Assembly (NCBI GenBank): GCA_013360295.1
Contig: JABWCL010000006.1
Span: 1 to 64,000 of the forward strand
Length of the DNA stretch: 64,000 bases
From: Ignavibacteriaceae bacterium
GTDB lineage: Bacteria; Bacteroidota; Ignavibacteria; Ignavibacteriales; Ignavibacteriaceae
Reading direction: 5' to 3'
The notes beneath the pieces are model-generated. The model was not told where the DNA came from and searched no databases. It saw only the letters and a list, made by a program, of their open reading frames with translations. Positions 1 to 10,200 of this stretch are shown piece after piece. The position numbers and the translations under genes are program-made. Every line of letters begins with the position of its first letter. Position 1 is the first letter of the stretch.

Positions 1-214
1 AAAAATGGCACCAGGCATATTGAATCTAAGATAGTTTATATATCAGTATATATACTCCTGAAGTAACTTAAATTGGGCTTGCCCGCCTTCAGTTACCTCA
101 GGAAAAAAATTAATAATACAAACTAACCTGATTACAATTTCGCTAAATCTTCTGACAGCTCTTATGTTAACTCAACAAGGTTTTATTTGCCTGGCACAAT
201 AAATATTTACGAAA

Positions 215-3181
215 TTATTTAATCAGCACCATCTTTTTTACTGCTGTATTGTTGCCTGCGGTCAACCGATAATAATAGATTCCCCCGGAAAGGTTCACTG
301 CTTTGAATTCTGTTTCATATTCACCCGGGGCTTTCTCTTCATCAACCAATACCGCGACCTCGCTCCCCAGCAGATCATACACCTTCAGTGATACTTTGAT
401 CATTGATCGCTGATCATCGTTCATTGGAATGTTGTATTTAATTTTAGTGGCTGCATTATCAATGTTGATGGCTCTGCTGAAAGGATTGGGATAGTTCTGG
501 TAGAGTGCAAAACTTATTGAAACTTTTTCTATTTTCACCTCTATCGGTTCGCTGTAGGAAAAACTTCCGTCCGTGTCAACCTGTTTCAGACGGTAAATCA
601 ACGTTACCGGATTTTTGAAATCAGGCAGAGAAATATCTGACAGATTATCTGTAAACGAATACTCCTTCGCCGAATTACTGTTTCCGTGTCCCTGAATAAA
701 ACCCACTTTTATCCACTCTTCGTTTCCGGCTTCCTTTTTAATGCCTCTTTCTAACTCAAAGCCATAGTTATTTACTTCCGTAGCAGTCCGCCATTTGAGA
801 ATCACCATGTTTTTGTGTAGCGAGGCATTAAAACTCTCAAGTTCAACCGGTAACGGATTGTCAATTTGCAGTTCATAAACGCCCCGGCCGTGAGATGCCG
901 CCCTCAGATACCTGACACCCGAGTAATTGTAAAAACTAAAATCGTGAATTGGTACAAAGGGCATTCCGTTGCTTAATTTTGTCCAGGATGTTCCTCCGTT
1001 AGAAGACCAATAAACGCCAAAGTCATTTGCAGCATAAAGATGATCCGTACTCGCGGGATCAACAAAAAGATCATTTGCCGTAACTTGCGGCAGGTTGCTG
1101 CTGATGTTAGACCAGGTTGCCCCGAAATCAGTTGTTTTATAGATTTGACCAGATGAATATGATGCCCGGGTTAAATAAAAAATATTTGCATCAGTGGGGT
1201 GTGATATTACTCGTTGAATATTTGTTCCGGAAAATCCTAAACTTGAAGTGATCTCCGTCCAGGTCGCTCCCTCATCGGTTGATTTCCATACTTTTGGCGA
1301 AGTAGTATAATAGCTTTCAACCGCCATCATATAATTTGTATTTGCAGAAGAATGAGCGACTGAAGTTATTCTGTTCGTAGAAGTAATGGTAGAGAAACTC
1401 GACCAGTTAGCGCCTCTGTCTGTTGACCTGTAGAGTTGCTGGCTTACTGCCGCATAGACTTTATTGTAATCGGTAGGATGCTGCCAGTATGGCGCTGTCC
1501 AGGCAGTATTTGTCGAAACGTTGGAAAGTACCGTGGTGAAATTCGTTCCCCCGTCTGTACTGCGGTATAACCAACCATTCTGAGTACTCATAAAAACATA
1601 ATTCGGATCATTATAATCAACAAAGCATTCCATCCCGTCCCCTGTGGTCTTAAATACCCAGGCTGTGCTTCCTTTATCGGTCGTCATGAAGTTTCCGTTA
1701 TCCTGCGCTCCCCCGAACAGTTTACTCGAGTTTGTAGGGTGGGAAGCGACCCGGTAAAACTGTATTGTATTAATACTATTGTTTATGGATTGCCAGCTTG
1801 CTCCTGCGTTCGTGGATTTATAAACGCCTCCGTCGCAGCCAAGATATACAATATTTCCGTTGGAGGGCGCAAATTTGATATTATGGATGTCCACGTGTAC
1901 CCAGCAATCCCAAGCTCTAGTTCCACCGTAGTATCCTGAAGGATTCCGGTAAAGCGATAATGTTGAACCGTCTGTAGTTCTGCTCATTTCGACGTTGCCC
2001 AAATAGACGGTATTCGGATCAGTAGGGTGAACCGCCAAACAAAGATCATAATATCCTTGGTCGTCGGCGTTTGTACCATCGTATGAGCCGGCAATATTTA
2101 CTCCGGATGATATTTGTACCCAGTTCGCACCACCGTCGGTGGATTTGAAGGCCGCTGTATTTCTGGAACTAAATGATGCGTCATAATTATATATAACTGA
2201 ATATATTGTGCTGGGTGAAGAAGGTGCCAGATCAAACTGAATTCTGCCAATGGTGCTGGTTGACGGTAATCCTGTATTGCTCTGTGTCCAGGTAGCACCC
2301 CCGTCAGTCGATTTATAAAAGCCACCGGAAGCCGACTGATTTCCTGATGCAGCGTATGCAAACGATGAATTTGAAGGGTGGAAAGCGACATCAAATGCGT
2401 CATCAACGTTTATTACTCTGGTCCAGGTAGAACCGGCATCGGTACTTCTCCAGACTCCTTCATTATTTGGAAAGCCATTATTCCAGTTACCCGAACCCAG
2501 CGCGGCAAGTAAATGATTTGAATTGTGAGGACTAACAGTAATATCGCAAAACTGTGTTTGGGTACCGATCCCGTTTGTGATTTTTGTCCAGGTGGTACCG
2601 CCATTGGTGGTTTTGTAAAGCCCGTCTCCTTCGTAGGTATTGTCGTTCCACCCCCATCTTCCTTCTCCTGTACCCGCATAGACAACATCCCCATTGTTCG
2701 GGTCAATACAAATCGCTCCGAAAGTGAGCCGTTCGAATCCGCTGCTTAAATCCGTCCAACTGCTGCCGCCGTTGGTAGTTTTCCAGATTCCCCCCGCCGC
2801 CGCTCCGATATATACGATATCCGGATTTGTCGGGTGGACAGCTAATCCTCTCACCCTGCCGCTCACTTCTCCCCAATAATTCACAAAACTTGAACTCATA
2901 TTTATTCCCTTTGGGCCTAAACTTGTCCATTGGTCAGAGACATTTTTAGACTTAGACAATCTTTGTTTTATTCGGGTTTCTTCATACAATTGTTGCTTTT
3001 CGATATGGGCTTTAGGGTAGTTCCCAAGCTCATCCGTCCTGGGCCGATAAAACCACTCGAATCTTTTAAAAGAGTTTTTTGCCCGGATATTGTCAGGGAT
3101 TGCGTCCCAAAAAGATAAAAACTGACCAGATACATCCCAGGTCAGTAAGGCAATCAGGATTAAGCTAAATACTAATTTCAT
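215..3181 (-). CDS. Secreted sortilin/BNR beta-propeller protein with T9SS sorting domain
   Basis: This 988-residue protein starts at an ATG with a clear signal peptide (about residues 1-19, ending VSGQ). Most of it is a long series of propeller blades carrying Asp-box motifs such as STDGGATW, TTNGGSSW and STDAGSTW, the pattern of sortilin/Vps10 and BNR-type glycosidase-like propellers. About residues 790-885 form the Fn3-like module that often precedes sorting domains in this group (it begins LPVELESFNA), and the last ~95 residues are a T9SS type A domain (YQNYPNPF ... GGIYYYRL ... KKMVLIK). It is therefore predicted to be exported across the outer membrane and anchored or released there. 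Asp-box propellers are common in GH74/GH33-like enzymes, but I see no catalytic signature, so a substrate cannot be named. It is monocistronic as far as visible. Confidence 0.85.
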   Translation of the reverse strand: MKLVFSLILIALLTWDVSGQFLSFWDAIPDNIRAKNSFKRFEWFYRPRTDELGNYPKAHIEKQQLYEETRIKQRLSKSKNVSDQWTSLGPKGINMSSSFVNYWGEVSGRVRGLAVHPTNPDIVYIGAAAGGIWKTTNGGSSWTDLSSGFERLTFGAICIDPNNGDVVYAGTGEGRWGWNDNTYEGDGLYKTTNGGTTWTKITNGIGTQTQFCDITVSPHNSNHLLAALGSGNWNNGFPNNEGVWRSTDAGSTWTRVINVDDAFDVAFHPSNSSFAYAASGNQSASGGFYKSTDGGATWTQSNTGLPSTSTIGRIQFDLAPSSPSTIYSVIYNYDASFSSRNTAAFKSTDGGANWVQISSGVNIAGSYDGTNADDQGYYDLCLAVHPTDPNTVYLGNVEMSRTTDGSTLSLYRNPSGYYGGTRAWDCWVHVDIHNIKFAPSNGNIVYLGCDGGVYKSTNAGASWQSINNSINTIQFYRVASHPTNSSKLFGGAQDNGNFMTTDKGSTAWVFKTTGDGMECFVDYNDPNYVFMSTQNGWLYRSTDGGTNFTTVLSNVSTNTAWTAPYWQHPTDYNKVYAAVSQQLYRSTDRGANWSSFSTITSTNRITSVAHSSANTNYMMAVESYYTTSPKVWKSTDEGATWTEITSSLGFSGTNIQRVISHPTDANIFYLTRASYSSGQIYKTTDFGATWSNISSNLPQVTANDLFVDPASTDHLYAANDFGVYWSSNGGTSWTKLSNGMPFVPIHDFSFYNYSGVRYLRAASHGRGVYELQIDNPLPVELESFNASLHKNMVILKWRTATEVNNYGFELERGIKKEAGNEEWIKVGFIQGHGNSNSAKEYSFTDNLSDISLPDFKNPVTLIYRLKQVDTDGSFSYSEPIEVKIEKVSISFALYQNYPNPFSRAINIDNAATKIKYNIPMNDDQRSMIKVSLKVYDLLGSEVAVLVDEEKAPGEYETEFKAVNLSGGIYYYRLTAGNNTAVKKMVLIK

Positions 3182-3337
3182 AATTTTAACCTTTCCTCAG
3201 AATTAAATAGTATAAAGGAATTATTATTTAGAAATCTTATTACCATTCACCTGAACAGTATTGAAAATTCTTATTGATAATTTTATCCCCAACCAGTGAT
3301 TAAGCGCCTCCGGATATTGCTGCCCGGCCGGTTAATT

Positions 3338-3580
3338 TTAGATTATTACCTGGCAACAGGCATCTTTTCCGGCCACGGAAAAATCTAAATTCATTTGTAT
3401 GAAATCTTTAGAATCGTAAAATAATTTCAGTCCGCTGTCAATAATTATTGCTTGCTTTCCGGGGGTGAATGAGGTGCTTATATCAGTATTGAACATTTCT
3501 AATCCGCCTAAATTAAGGCATTTGCATAAGTGATTAGGCGATGCATTGATGATTCGTGTCCAAATTTTGACTATTTTCAT
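3338..3580 (-). CDS. Uncertain 80-residue ORF, second of an overlapping pair
   Basis: I do not recognise this short protein. Its ATG overlaps the TAA stop of the ORF upstream by one base (TAATG), an arrangement typical of translational coupling. This overlap is the main reason to list it. It has no signal peptide, no transmembrane segment and no motif I can name; it contains several cysteines (CKC near residue 19, CC near residue 76). It may be a random open frame in AT-rich DNA or the remnant of a decayed gene. Confidence 0.2.
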   Translation of the reverse strand: MKIVKIWTRIINASPNHLCKCLNLGGLEMFNTDISTSFTPGKQAIIIDSGLKLFYDSKDFIQMNLDFSVAGKDACCQVII

Positions 3581-3891
3581 TATTCCGCCAATAGAAAGGC
3601 TTTATGTTTCTGTGTTTTAATTAATCTGTAAAGTATCACCACCCCTGTTTCTGTTGAGCTTCTTACCTCCGTTGTGAATTGAAAATCCTTAATACTCCCT
3701 GACATAGTCGAAGTGTTTCCAAACAGGATACAATAAGGCCGGAATAAAAACATAATTCTGCGCGGGTCAAGGAAGCCTGCAAGGTTGGAAAAGAGAGATG
3801 TCAGCGTAAGCGTGCTCATTACACAATAGATAAAAATTGTCTTAATGAAACTTAAAAAAAATCCAAAAACTTTCCAAAAACAAAAACGCAC
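3580..3891 (-). CDS. Uncertain 103-residue ORF with hydrophobic N-terminus, first of an overlapping pair
   Basis: The first ~35 residues are strongly hydrophobic (FFLSFIKTIFIYCVMSTLTL) and could be a membrane anchor. The rest is polar and unrecognised. The stop codon overlaps the start of the next short ORF by one base. No Shine-Dalgarno or promoter supports it and the composition is AT-rich, so it may not be a gene. Confidence 0.2.
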   Translation of the reverse strand: MRFCFWKVFGFFLSFIKTIFIYCVMSTLTLTSLFSNLAGFLDPRRIMFLFRPYCILFGNTSTMSGSIKDFQFTTEVRSSTETGVVILYRLIKTQKHKAFLLAE

Positions 3892-4116
3892 TGTAAGAAT
3901 TGTGCATTGAATTAATTAAAGTTGGCCTAAAGTGGCGAGAGGAACTGTCATTGACAGAGATAATAAATATTACCCAAAATCAGAACCGCTATTTATTATG
4001 AAACAATTAGTTTTATTAATTATAGATGCTGAAAAACGATATTGGGGTGTTTGATTATTAATCAGTCAGGCGATAATTTGAGTAAGAAATTTTGTTTAAT
4101 TTAGCCATTGGAAAAA

Positions 4117-4644
4117 ATGAACTGGTACATCGAAACCGTTAAAGCATATCCCATTATTACCGCGATGATCCAATTCGCCCTGCTCGGCACGCTGGGTGAT
4201 ATGATCGCGAAGTGGGTGGTAAATAAAAAGATATTTCTTCCTTTCACCTCTAAAGTACTGGTGCTTAAGATGCTTGAATGGGCTCTCCTTGCGGTATGCA
4301 TAAAATATGCTTTTGTAGGTTACGGGTACTTTGTTCAGGGACTGGTTGATAAGGGAATGCTCCCCTCGCTAAACTTTTTCTGGGAAGCCTTCACCATTTC
4401 CGCGTCAATGAATTTACAGTTCGGCCCGTTCCTGGTCCTTATGCACCGCCTGCTCGATAACCTGGTTGCAGGGGAAAACAACTGGAAGAATATTGATAAA
4501 GGAATTTATTCACTCCTCTGGTTCTGGTTACCCGCGCATACAGTCACATTTATGCTGCCCAAGCCATTTCAGATCGGGCTTGCTGCTCTATGGTCGGTTG
4601 TGCTCGGGCTTATCCTCGGCTTCTATAACGCCAAGCGGAAGTGA
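4117..4644 (+). CDS. Mpv17/PMP22-like small integral membrane protein
   Basis: A 175-residue protein from the ATG at 4117; a TTG three codons upstream (4108) is an alternative start. Four hydrophobic stretches suggest a polytopic inner-membrane protein. Features resemble the Mpv17/PMP22 family: an early GTLGD motif (residues ~25-29), a central segment QFGPFLVLMHRLLD, and a late segment FWLPAHTVTFMLPKPFQ followed by a tryptophan-containing helix. In eukaryotes this family includes organellar membrane channel-like proteins; bacterial functions are unknown. Family assignment is by eye and moderate. It is convergent with the TonB receptor gene. Confidence 0.6.
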   Translation: MNWYIETVKAYPIITAMIQFALLGTLGDMIAKWVVNKKIFLPFTSKVLVLKMLEWALLAVCIKYAFVGYGYFVQGLVDKGMLPSLNFFWEAFTISASMNLQFGPFLVLMHRLLDNLVAGENNWKNIDKGIYSLLWFWLPAHTVTFMLPKPFQIGLAALWSVVLGLILGFYNAKRK

Positions 4645-4667
4645 GAAAGTCCGGTTCGGACGTCTCA
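4642..4667. terminator. Interrupted hairpin between convergent genes
   Basis: TGAGA (4642-4646) pairs with TCTCA (4663-4667) and, inside it, GTCCG (4649-4653) pairs with CGGAC (4657-4661) over a 3-nt loop. It overlaps the stop of the Mpv17-like gene and precedes the end of the TonB receptor gene. Neither side has a T-run, so a terminator role is only possible. Confidence 0.3.
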
Positions 4668-4691
4668 GTACCCCGACCTTTCCGAAAGAAA

Positions 4692-7064
4692 TTAAGACCC
4701 GAATTTATATTCGATTCCCAGGTTAATAAATCGTTCGGAATAAACATTCTGCACCCGTATAGGAGGATTGTATACCGGGTTAAGGTTAAACCACGTATAA
4801 GAAGCAACATTATATTTATTAAAAACATTCAGCAATTCGATTGATGCCGTGATGGTCGCCTTGCTTTTCAGTTCCTTCGCGTAGCTCAGTCCCAGGTCAG
4901 ACCTGAAATAAAAAGGGAAGGTCTGACGGGAGTTTGTAACCATATCAATGTAAGTTTTCGTGCTGCTTCCTGCCGTCTGGGTTCTTGTCACATAGGGATA
5001 AAAGAGGTACCCCGAGCCGAAGAGAAACACAACGTGCGCCTGCATTGAGGGGAATCGGGGCATCCTGTCCTGTAAAAATATCCTCAGAGTGTGGGTCTGG
5101 TCGAGCATCCTGCGGTTATAGCTTCCCCCCGCTGAGAGGAATTTCTCACGGCTGTTCAGGTAACTGTAACCGATCCAGGTTTTCATTGTATTCACAATTT
5201 CACCCTGGAACTGGAGGTCAAACCCGTACGCATATCCGTCGCCTCTTTCCCTGCCGAGGTATTCAAGCCGGATCTGGTCAACATAAAACCGCCTTATATC
5301 GGAAAGCTTTTTGTAAAATACTTCCGCTTCGAACTTCATTTTATTCCTGAAGAAGTATTCCCATCCGCCCACGTAGTGTACCGATCGCTGGGATTTCAGG
5401 TTCGCCGGGCTAAAATCGGTCTCCCGCTTCAGTTCGTGATAAAATGCCGGCTGGTAATAGTATCCCCACCTCAGGCTGAATGAATGTTTTTTATCAGGGG
5501 TGTATATAAAAACAGCCCGAGGGCTGAAAAGCAGTTCATCGGCTTTAACATTATTGGTTAAACGCACGCCGATATTAGCGCTTAACTCTTCACCGAACTG
5601 CATTAGTCCCTGGATATAACCGCTGTAACTCAGCAGGTCAAGAGTCTGTTCACTTGTAAAGACCTTCGGATCGGTAACCTGCGCCGTTGTACCGGTTACC
5701 CGTTTGGTTTCATTAATGTTAAGATTAAAACTTGTATTGCGCGCGATAAAACCCGCGGTAATCACGTTGACCGAGCCAAACGGGCCCGGGATATCAGGCA
5801 CGATTACGGATGTATTGCTTTCTGTTATAAGGGTCGTAATATCGTTATCAATGTCTTCCAAATCTGAAGCAAGATAGATGCGGCTGTCCTCAGGAGAATA
5901 TCCGTTATCGGAGAAATAAATGTCTCCCTTTAGGTCTGAGTTTTCTTCTTCCCTGTTCCGCGCGACCATAATATGCGAAGTAAGCAGGATGCCTTTATCA
6001 AAAATGTGCCTGACTTTAAATCCACCCAGAAGATTATCATAACGGTATGCCTTGTTTCCTTTATAGAGGATTGCAACCTCTTTGATATCCATATAGCTCG
6101 TCTGGAAATTCCCTTTCCAGTCTGCCGGGGTCAGATCAAACTGATTATTGGCTTTAATAAGGAAAAGCTCAAGGTCAGTTGACTTTGTTATTGAGAAAGT
6201 CATAAGGCTCTGGACGTCATAAAACACGGGACGGTATTTGCCTGACGTCTGCGAGATCCCGGTGAAAAGTGTAGGGTAGGCGTAACGTAAACCGTGTGCC
6301 CAGGTAAAGTTTTTATTTCTACCCATAAGCGCGACACCCGAATTGAGAAGCCCAAGCCTGACCGTGTACTTACCCGAGTCGGGTTTATTAAGATAATTTA
6401 CCTCAAGCGCGCTCGACATTTTATCCCCGAAGTTAACGGGAAAAGCGCCGCTGTAAAATTTCATTCTGTCTATCAGGTCCACATTCAGCAGGCTCTGGTT
6501 TTCCTCGATTCCCTGCTTCAGGAAAAAGGGGCGCTGAATTTCATATCCGTTAAGGTAGATAAGGTTCTCATCAAAGCTGCCACCGCGCACATTATAATCG
6601 CTTGCCAGTTCATTATTTGATGTTACACCGGGAAGGATTTTTATGCTCCGCATCGCATCGGAGTTAAAATTCGGGATTTTTACCAGGTCTTTCTTTTCAA
6701 GCACCTGGACGTTCGGAACAAAATCAATCCGTTTTCCGGTGATTTCGATTTCCTGCTGGACAACGGTTTTGGGAGAAAGGGAGGCAGTCAGGTTTAATCT
6801 AGGTTCCTGCGCGGAAACCTGTGCTCTGATAAGGACGCTTTCGTAGCCGACACACCTGACTCCGATGGTGTAATTACCATAAGGCAGGCGAAGAAGAAAC
6901 TCACCGCTTGCATCAGCGGGAATACTTTTATCGGTCTGAATGACTGTTATGACAGAATATGGGAGCAGTTCACCGGTAACCTTATTGATGACTTTCCCTT
7001 CAATAAGGCCGGTCTGAGAGTAGAGTACTGCCGAAAAAAGAAAATAGAAAAAATAAAATCGCAT
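4692..7064 (-). CDS. TonB-dependent outer-membrane receptor
   Basis: A 790-residue receptor beginning at an ATG with a signal peptide (ends near SQTG). Residues ~20-100 form a carboxypeptidase-regulatory-like (CarboxypepD_reg) domain (IEGKVINKVTGELLPYS). Residues ~120-230 are the plug, with the diagnostic NVRGGSFDENLIYLNGYEI and FPVNFGDKMSSALEV segments. The remainder is alternating aromatic/polar sequence expected of a 22-strand barrel and ends in IEYKFGS. TonB-dependent receptors import substrates that do not pass porins, using energy from TonB-ExbBD. No SusD-like partner lies beside it, so the substrate cannot be inferred. It is divergent from the hybrid kinase gene, with ~180 bp between them. 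Confidence 0.9.
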   Translation of the reverse strand: MRFYFFYFLFSAVLYSQTGLIEGKVINKVTGELLPYSVITVIQTDKSIPADASGEFLLRLPYGNYTIGVRCVGYESVLIRAQVSAQEPRLNLTASLSPKTVVQQEIEITGKRIDFVPNVQVLEKKDLVKIPNFNSDAMRSIKILPGVTSNNELASDYNVRGGSFDENLIYLNGYEIQRPFFLKQGIEENQSLLNVDLIDRMKFYSGAFPVNFGDKMSSALEVNYLNKPDSGKYTVRLGLLNSGVALMGRNKNFTWAHGLRYAYPTLFTGISQTSGKYRPVFYDVQSLMTFSITKSTDLELFLIKANNQFDLTPADWKGNFQTSYMDIKEVAILYKGNKAYRYDNLLGGFKVRHIFDKGILLTSHIMVARNREEENSDLKGDIYFSDNGYSPEDSRIYLASDLEDIDNDITTLITESNTSVIVPDIPGPFGSVNVITAGFIARNTSFNLNINETKRVTGTTAQVTDPKVFTSEQTLDLLSYSGYIQGLMQFGEELSANIGVRLTNNVKADELLFSPRAVFIYTPDKKHSFSLRWGYYYQPAFYHELKRETDFSPANLKSQRSVHYVGGWEYFFRNKMKFEAEVFYKKLSDIRRFYVDQIRLEYLGRERGDGYAYGFDLQFQGEIVNTMKTWIGYSYLNSREKFLSAGGSYNRRMLDQTHTLRIFLQDRMPRFPSMQAHVVFLFGSGYLFYPYVTRTQTAGSSTKTYIDMVTNSRQTFPFYFRSDLGLSYAKELKSKATITASIELLNVFNKYNVASYTWFNLNPVYNPPIRVQNVYSERFINLGIEYKFGS

Positions 7065-7243
7065 AATTTCTTGTTTATGAATGCAGTACCAAAGGAAGAG
7101 TTAAAACCTCGTGATAAATAATTAATCCTGTAAAAAAATGAATAAATCAGCATATATACAAGGGGAAAGTTTTAGGCTTTGACGAAGAGCAAAAATAATA
7201 AATTTTTCCCGTTACTGATCCGGGGCAGGGATGTTCATTTTAT

Positions 7244-10200
7244 GTGATGTTTAGCTGTGTATTCTCCATTATTTTTAAGGCTTTTTCCTTATCTTTCATT
7301 AAATTTACCGCATTGATTATACTTTCATTATGCGCGAAAAACTTGTCAAGATCAGATAAAATTGTCCGCTCGCTGAATAATCTCTCGAATCTTATCGGGA
7401 AAACTGAAGGCTCCGTTTCAACTCCTAAAGATTTTCCTGTAATATTTAAAGAATATCCTGAGGTTCTTTCTTCTGCTCTGTTTGTAAAAAACATCGGGAG
7501 CAAAAGGATTGAACTGCTATATTCTTATAAAATGGATGCAGGGACCAGAGAAGAGTATTCAGAACTTCTTGCATTACCAAGATTTGACAGGTTTGATAAT
7601 TCAGGAAAACCATTTAATCCGGCAAAGCTGATCACCTCTGCTACGGACAAATTCAGAAAATTGAAGAAATATGACATAAGAATAAACGCATTGATCCTTC
7701 GCGGCAGCGGGGATGAACGTATCATATTGTTCCTTGCCACGCAAAAAAATGACAGGCTAAACAAACAGGAAACTGAATATTTTTCATTTGCCGCAAGGCT
7801 GCTCGCTTCCCGCAGACGAGAATCCGGTAAGCCTCCATTGCCAGACTTTAGTGTATATGATAATCTGTTGCTGCCTGTGATGATCGTGGAGGTTGACAGG
7901 GAAGAGATAAATATAATTTACAAAAACAGAGCGATTAAAAAATTCTCACAAAACCTTTCTCTGAACGCGGACGCGGTGAAATTTTCGGAATTATTCAGGG
8001 AAAAATTTGAAACCTTAAATCTGGCAGAAGCCCTTAGGAAGAAAAAAGTTTTTGAATTCGGAAAAGCAACGGCTACTCTTGAAGGAAGGATGCTCCGGCT
8101 CTCATTAAAATTTTCCGTGACAGAAACTGAAAATCAGTTCGTCTGCGAAGTTCACGATAATACGCTACAATCAGAAATACAGAATAAATACCACCTCACT
8201 CTCTCGCGGGTTTCAGCGCTGATACAGAATATGCAGTCAGGAGTGATGCTGGAAGATGAGAACAGGTATATGGTCCTGACGAATGAAGAATTCTGCCGGA
8301 TGTTTGCAATTCCCGCTCCTCCCGAAGCGCTGATAGGAATGGATTGCAGGGCAGCTCTTGATCAGGCAAAAGACCTTTTCGATTCACCAGAAGATTTTAC
8401 CGCACTTATCGATAAACTTCTTGAGAAGAAAAAAATATCCTCAGGGCACGAACTGAAACTAAAAGACCAAAGATACTTCTTACTTGATTACATCCCCGTT
8501 TTTATAGAAGAAAATTACGCCGGACATCTTTGGAATTATCGTGATGTAACTGTTCAGATCAGGCTGAGGCAGGAACTTGTAGAGTCCGGTGAGAGGTATA
8601 AAAAAGTCGTGGACTCCGCGAATGACGCTATATTTGAAGTGTCTGCGGAAGGAAAAATTATTTTTATTAATCAAACTTTCTTCGAAAAGACGGGTTACAG
8701 CCGGGAAGATATCACGGAATCAGATTATCTTTCTATAGTGCGTGAGGATTACCGCGAGAAGGTGTTCAGGTTTTATATCGCGCAATTCAAAGGCGAAAAA
8801 GAGAACAGCTATTTTGAACTGCCGGTCATTACTAAAGACGGAAGGACCATCTGGCTGGGTCAGAACTCCACCTTGATCTCCGAAAATGAGAGGGTCAGTT
8901 ATTTACTCGTTATTGCCCGTGATATTAGTGACATAAAGAAAGCAGAACGGCAGGTGCTTGAACTGAAACAATTTTATGAGGCAATATTACGTGACCTGCC
9001 GGGACAGATCGCTGTTTTTGACAGAGACCTGAGATATAAATTTGTTAATCCCGCAAGTATAAAAAGCAGGGAAATCAGGGAATGGATCATAGGAAAAGAT
9101 GATTATGAATACTGCAGATACAGAGGGCTTGATGAAGGTATTGCGGAAAAACGCAGTGCAAACCTCAGGCGAGTCCTTGATAGCCGGAGTCAGAGTTCCT
9201 TCCAGGAAAATTTTCACATTGACGGTAAAATCCGCACGATCATCCGTACTATAAGCCCGATCCTGGATGATCAGAATAAAGTGCAGTATCTTATAGGATA
9301 CGGTCTTGATATAACTGATCTGAAAGAAGCCGAACAGGCTATCCGACGTTCGGAGTATCAGCTCAACGCGGTCCTGAACGCGGTCGGCGAGGGGATTATA
9401 ACGATAAACAAGTACAGTGAGATCGTACTTGTTAATGATGAAATTTTAAATCAGTTTGGCTATAAAAGGGATGAGATGATCGGGCAGCCGGTGCACATGA
9501 TTATGCCCCAGCAGTTCCGCACGCTGCATGATCAGGGGATGATAAGGTATATGAGTTCAGGAACGTCACGTATTCTGGGTTTGCCGCTGGAACTGGAAGG
9601 CGTAAAAAAAGACGGATCTCATTTTCCTATACAAGTTAAAATTCAAAAAGCTGAGATCGAAGACCAGTTTTATTTTACGGCCGCTGTTATAGATATTTCC
9701 GAAAATAAAAAGATAATGGAAGAACTGATCCAGGCAAAACAGCTCGCGGAGAAATCCACTCACGCAAAAGAGCAGTTCCTCGCTCATATGAGCCACGAGA
9801 TCCGCACGCCGATGAATGCGATCGTTGGTATTGTAAACCTTCTTCTGCAAATGAAACCGGGCGGCAAGCAGTTTGATTATCTTACCGCAATAAAAAAATC
9901 AACTGATAACCTTCTTGTTATTATCAATGATATCCTGGATTTCTCGAAGATTACTGCCGGAAAGATTGAACTGGAATCCGAGGATTTCTGCATAGATAAA
10001 GTGTTTGAACAGGTAATGCAGATCATGCTTCCGAAGGCGGAGGAAAAAGTTCTTAAGTTTGTTATGAACCGCGATCCCAAAATCCCGCCGGTACTGATTG
10101 GTGATAAGGTTCGGCTCGGACAAATACTGCTTAACCTTGTCAGTAACGCTATCAAATTTACCGAAAGGGGCGGAGTATCATTAACCATTGAATTGGCGGC

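Larger units (their letters stand above)
3182..4116. other. Mostly gene-poor stretch between the propeller gene and the Mpv17-like gene
   Basis: This AT-rich interval of about 0.93 kb holds no recognisable RNA or family. Its only open frames of note are two short overlapping minus-strand ORFs (listed separately with low confidence). The remaining parts (3182-3337 and 3892-4116) show no terminator-quality hairpin or repeat that I could support. Confidence 0.5.

Noticed and set aside
7240..7503. Minus-strand 87-residue open frame with protein-like composition opposite the hybrid kinase N-terminus
   Set aside because: It lies opposite the 5' part of the kinase frame, has no recognisable domain, and its composition is explained by AT-rich DNA. 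It does, however, add doubt about the exact kinase start.
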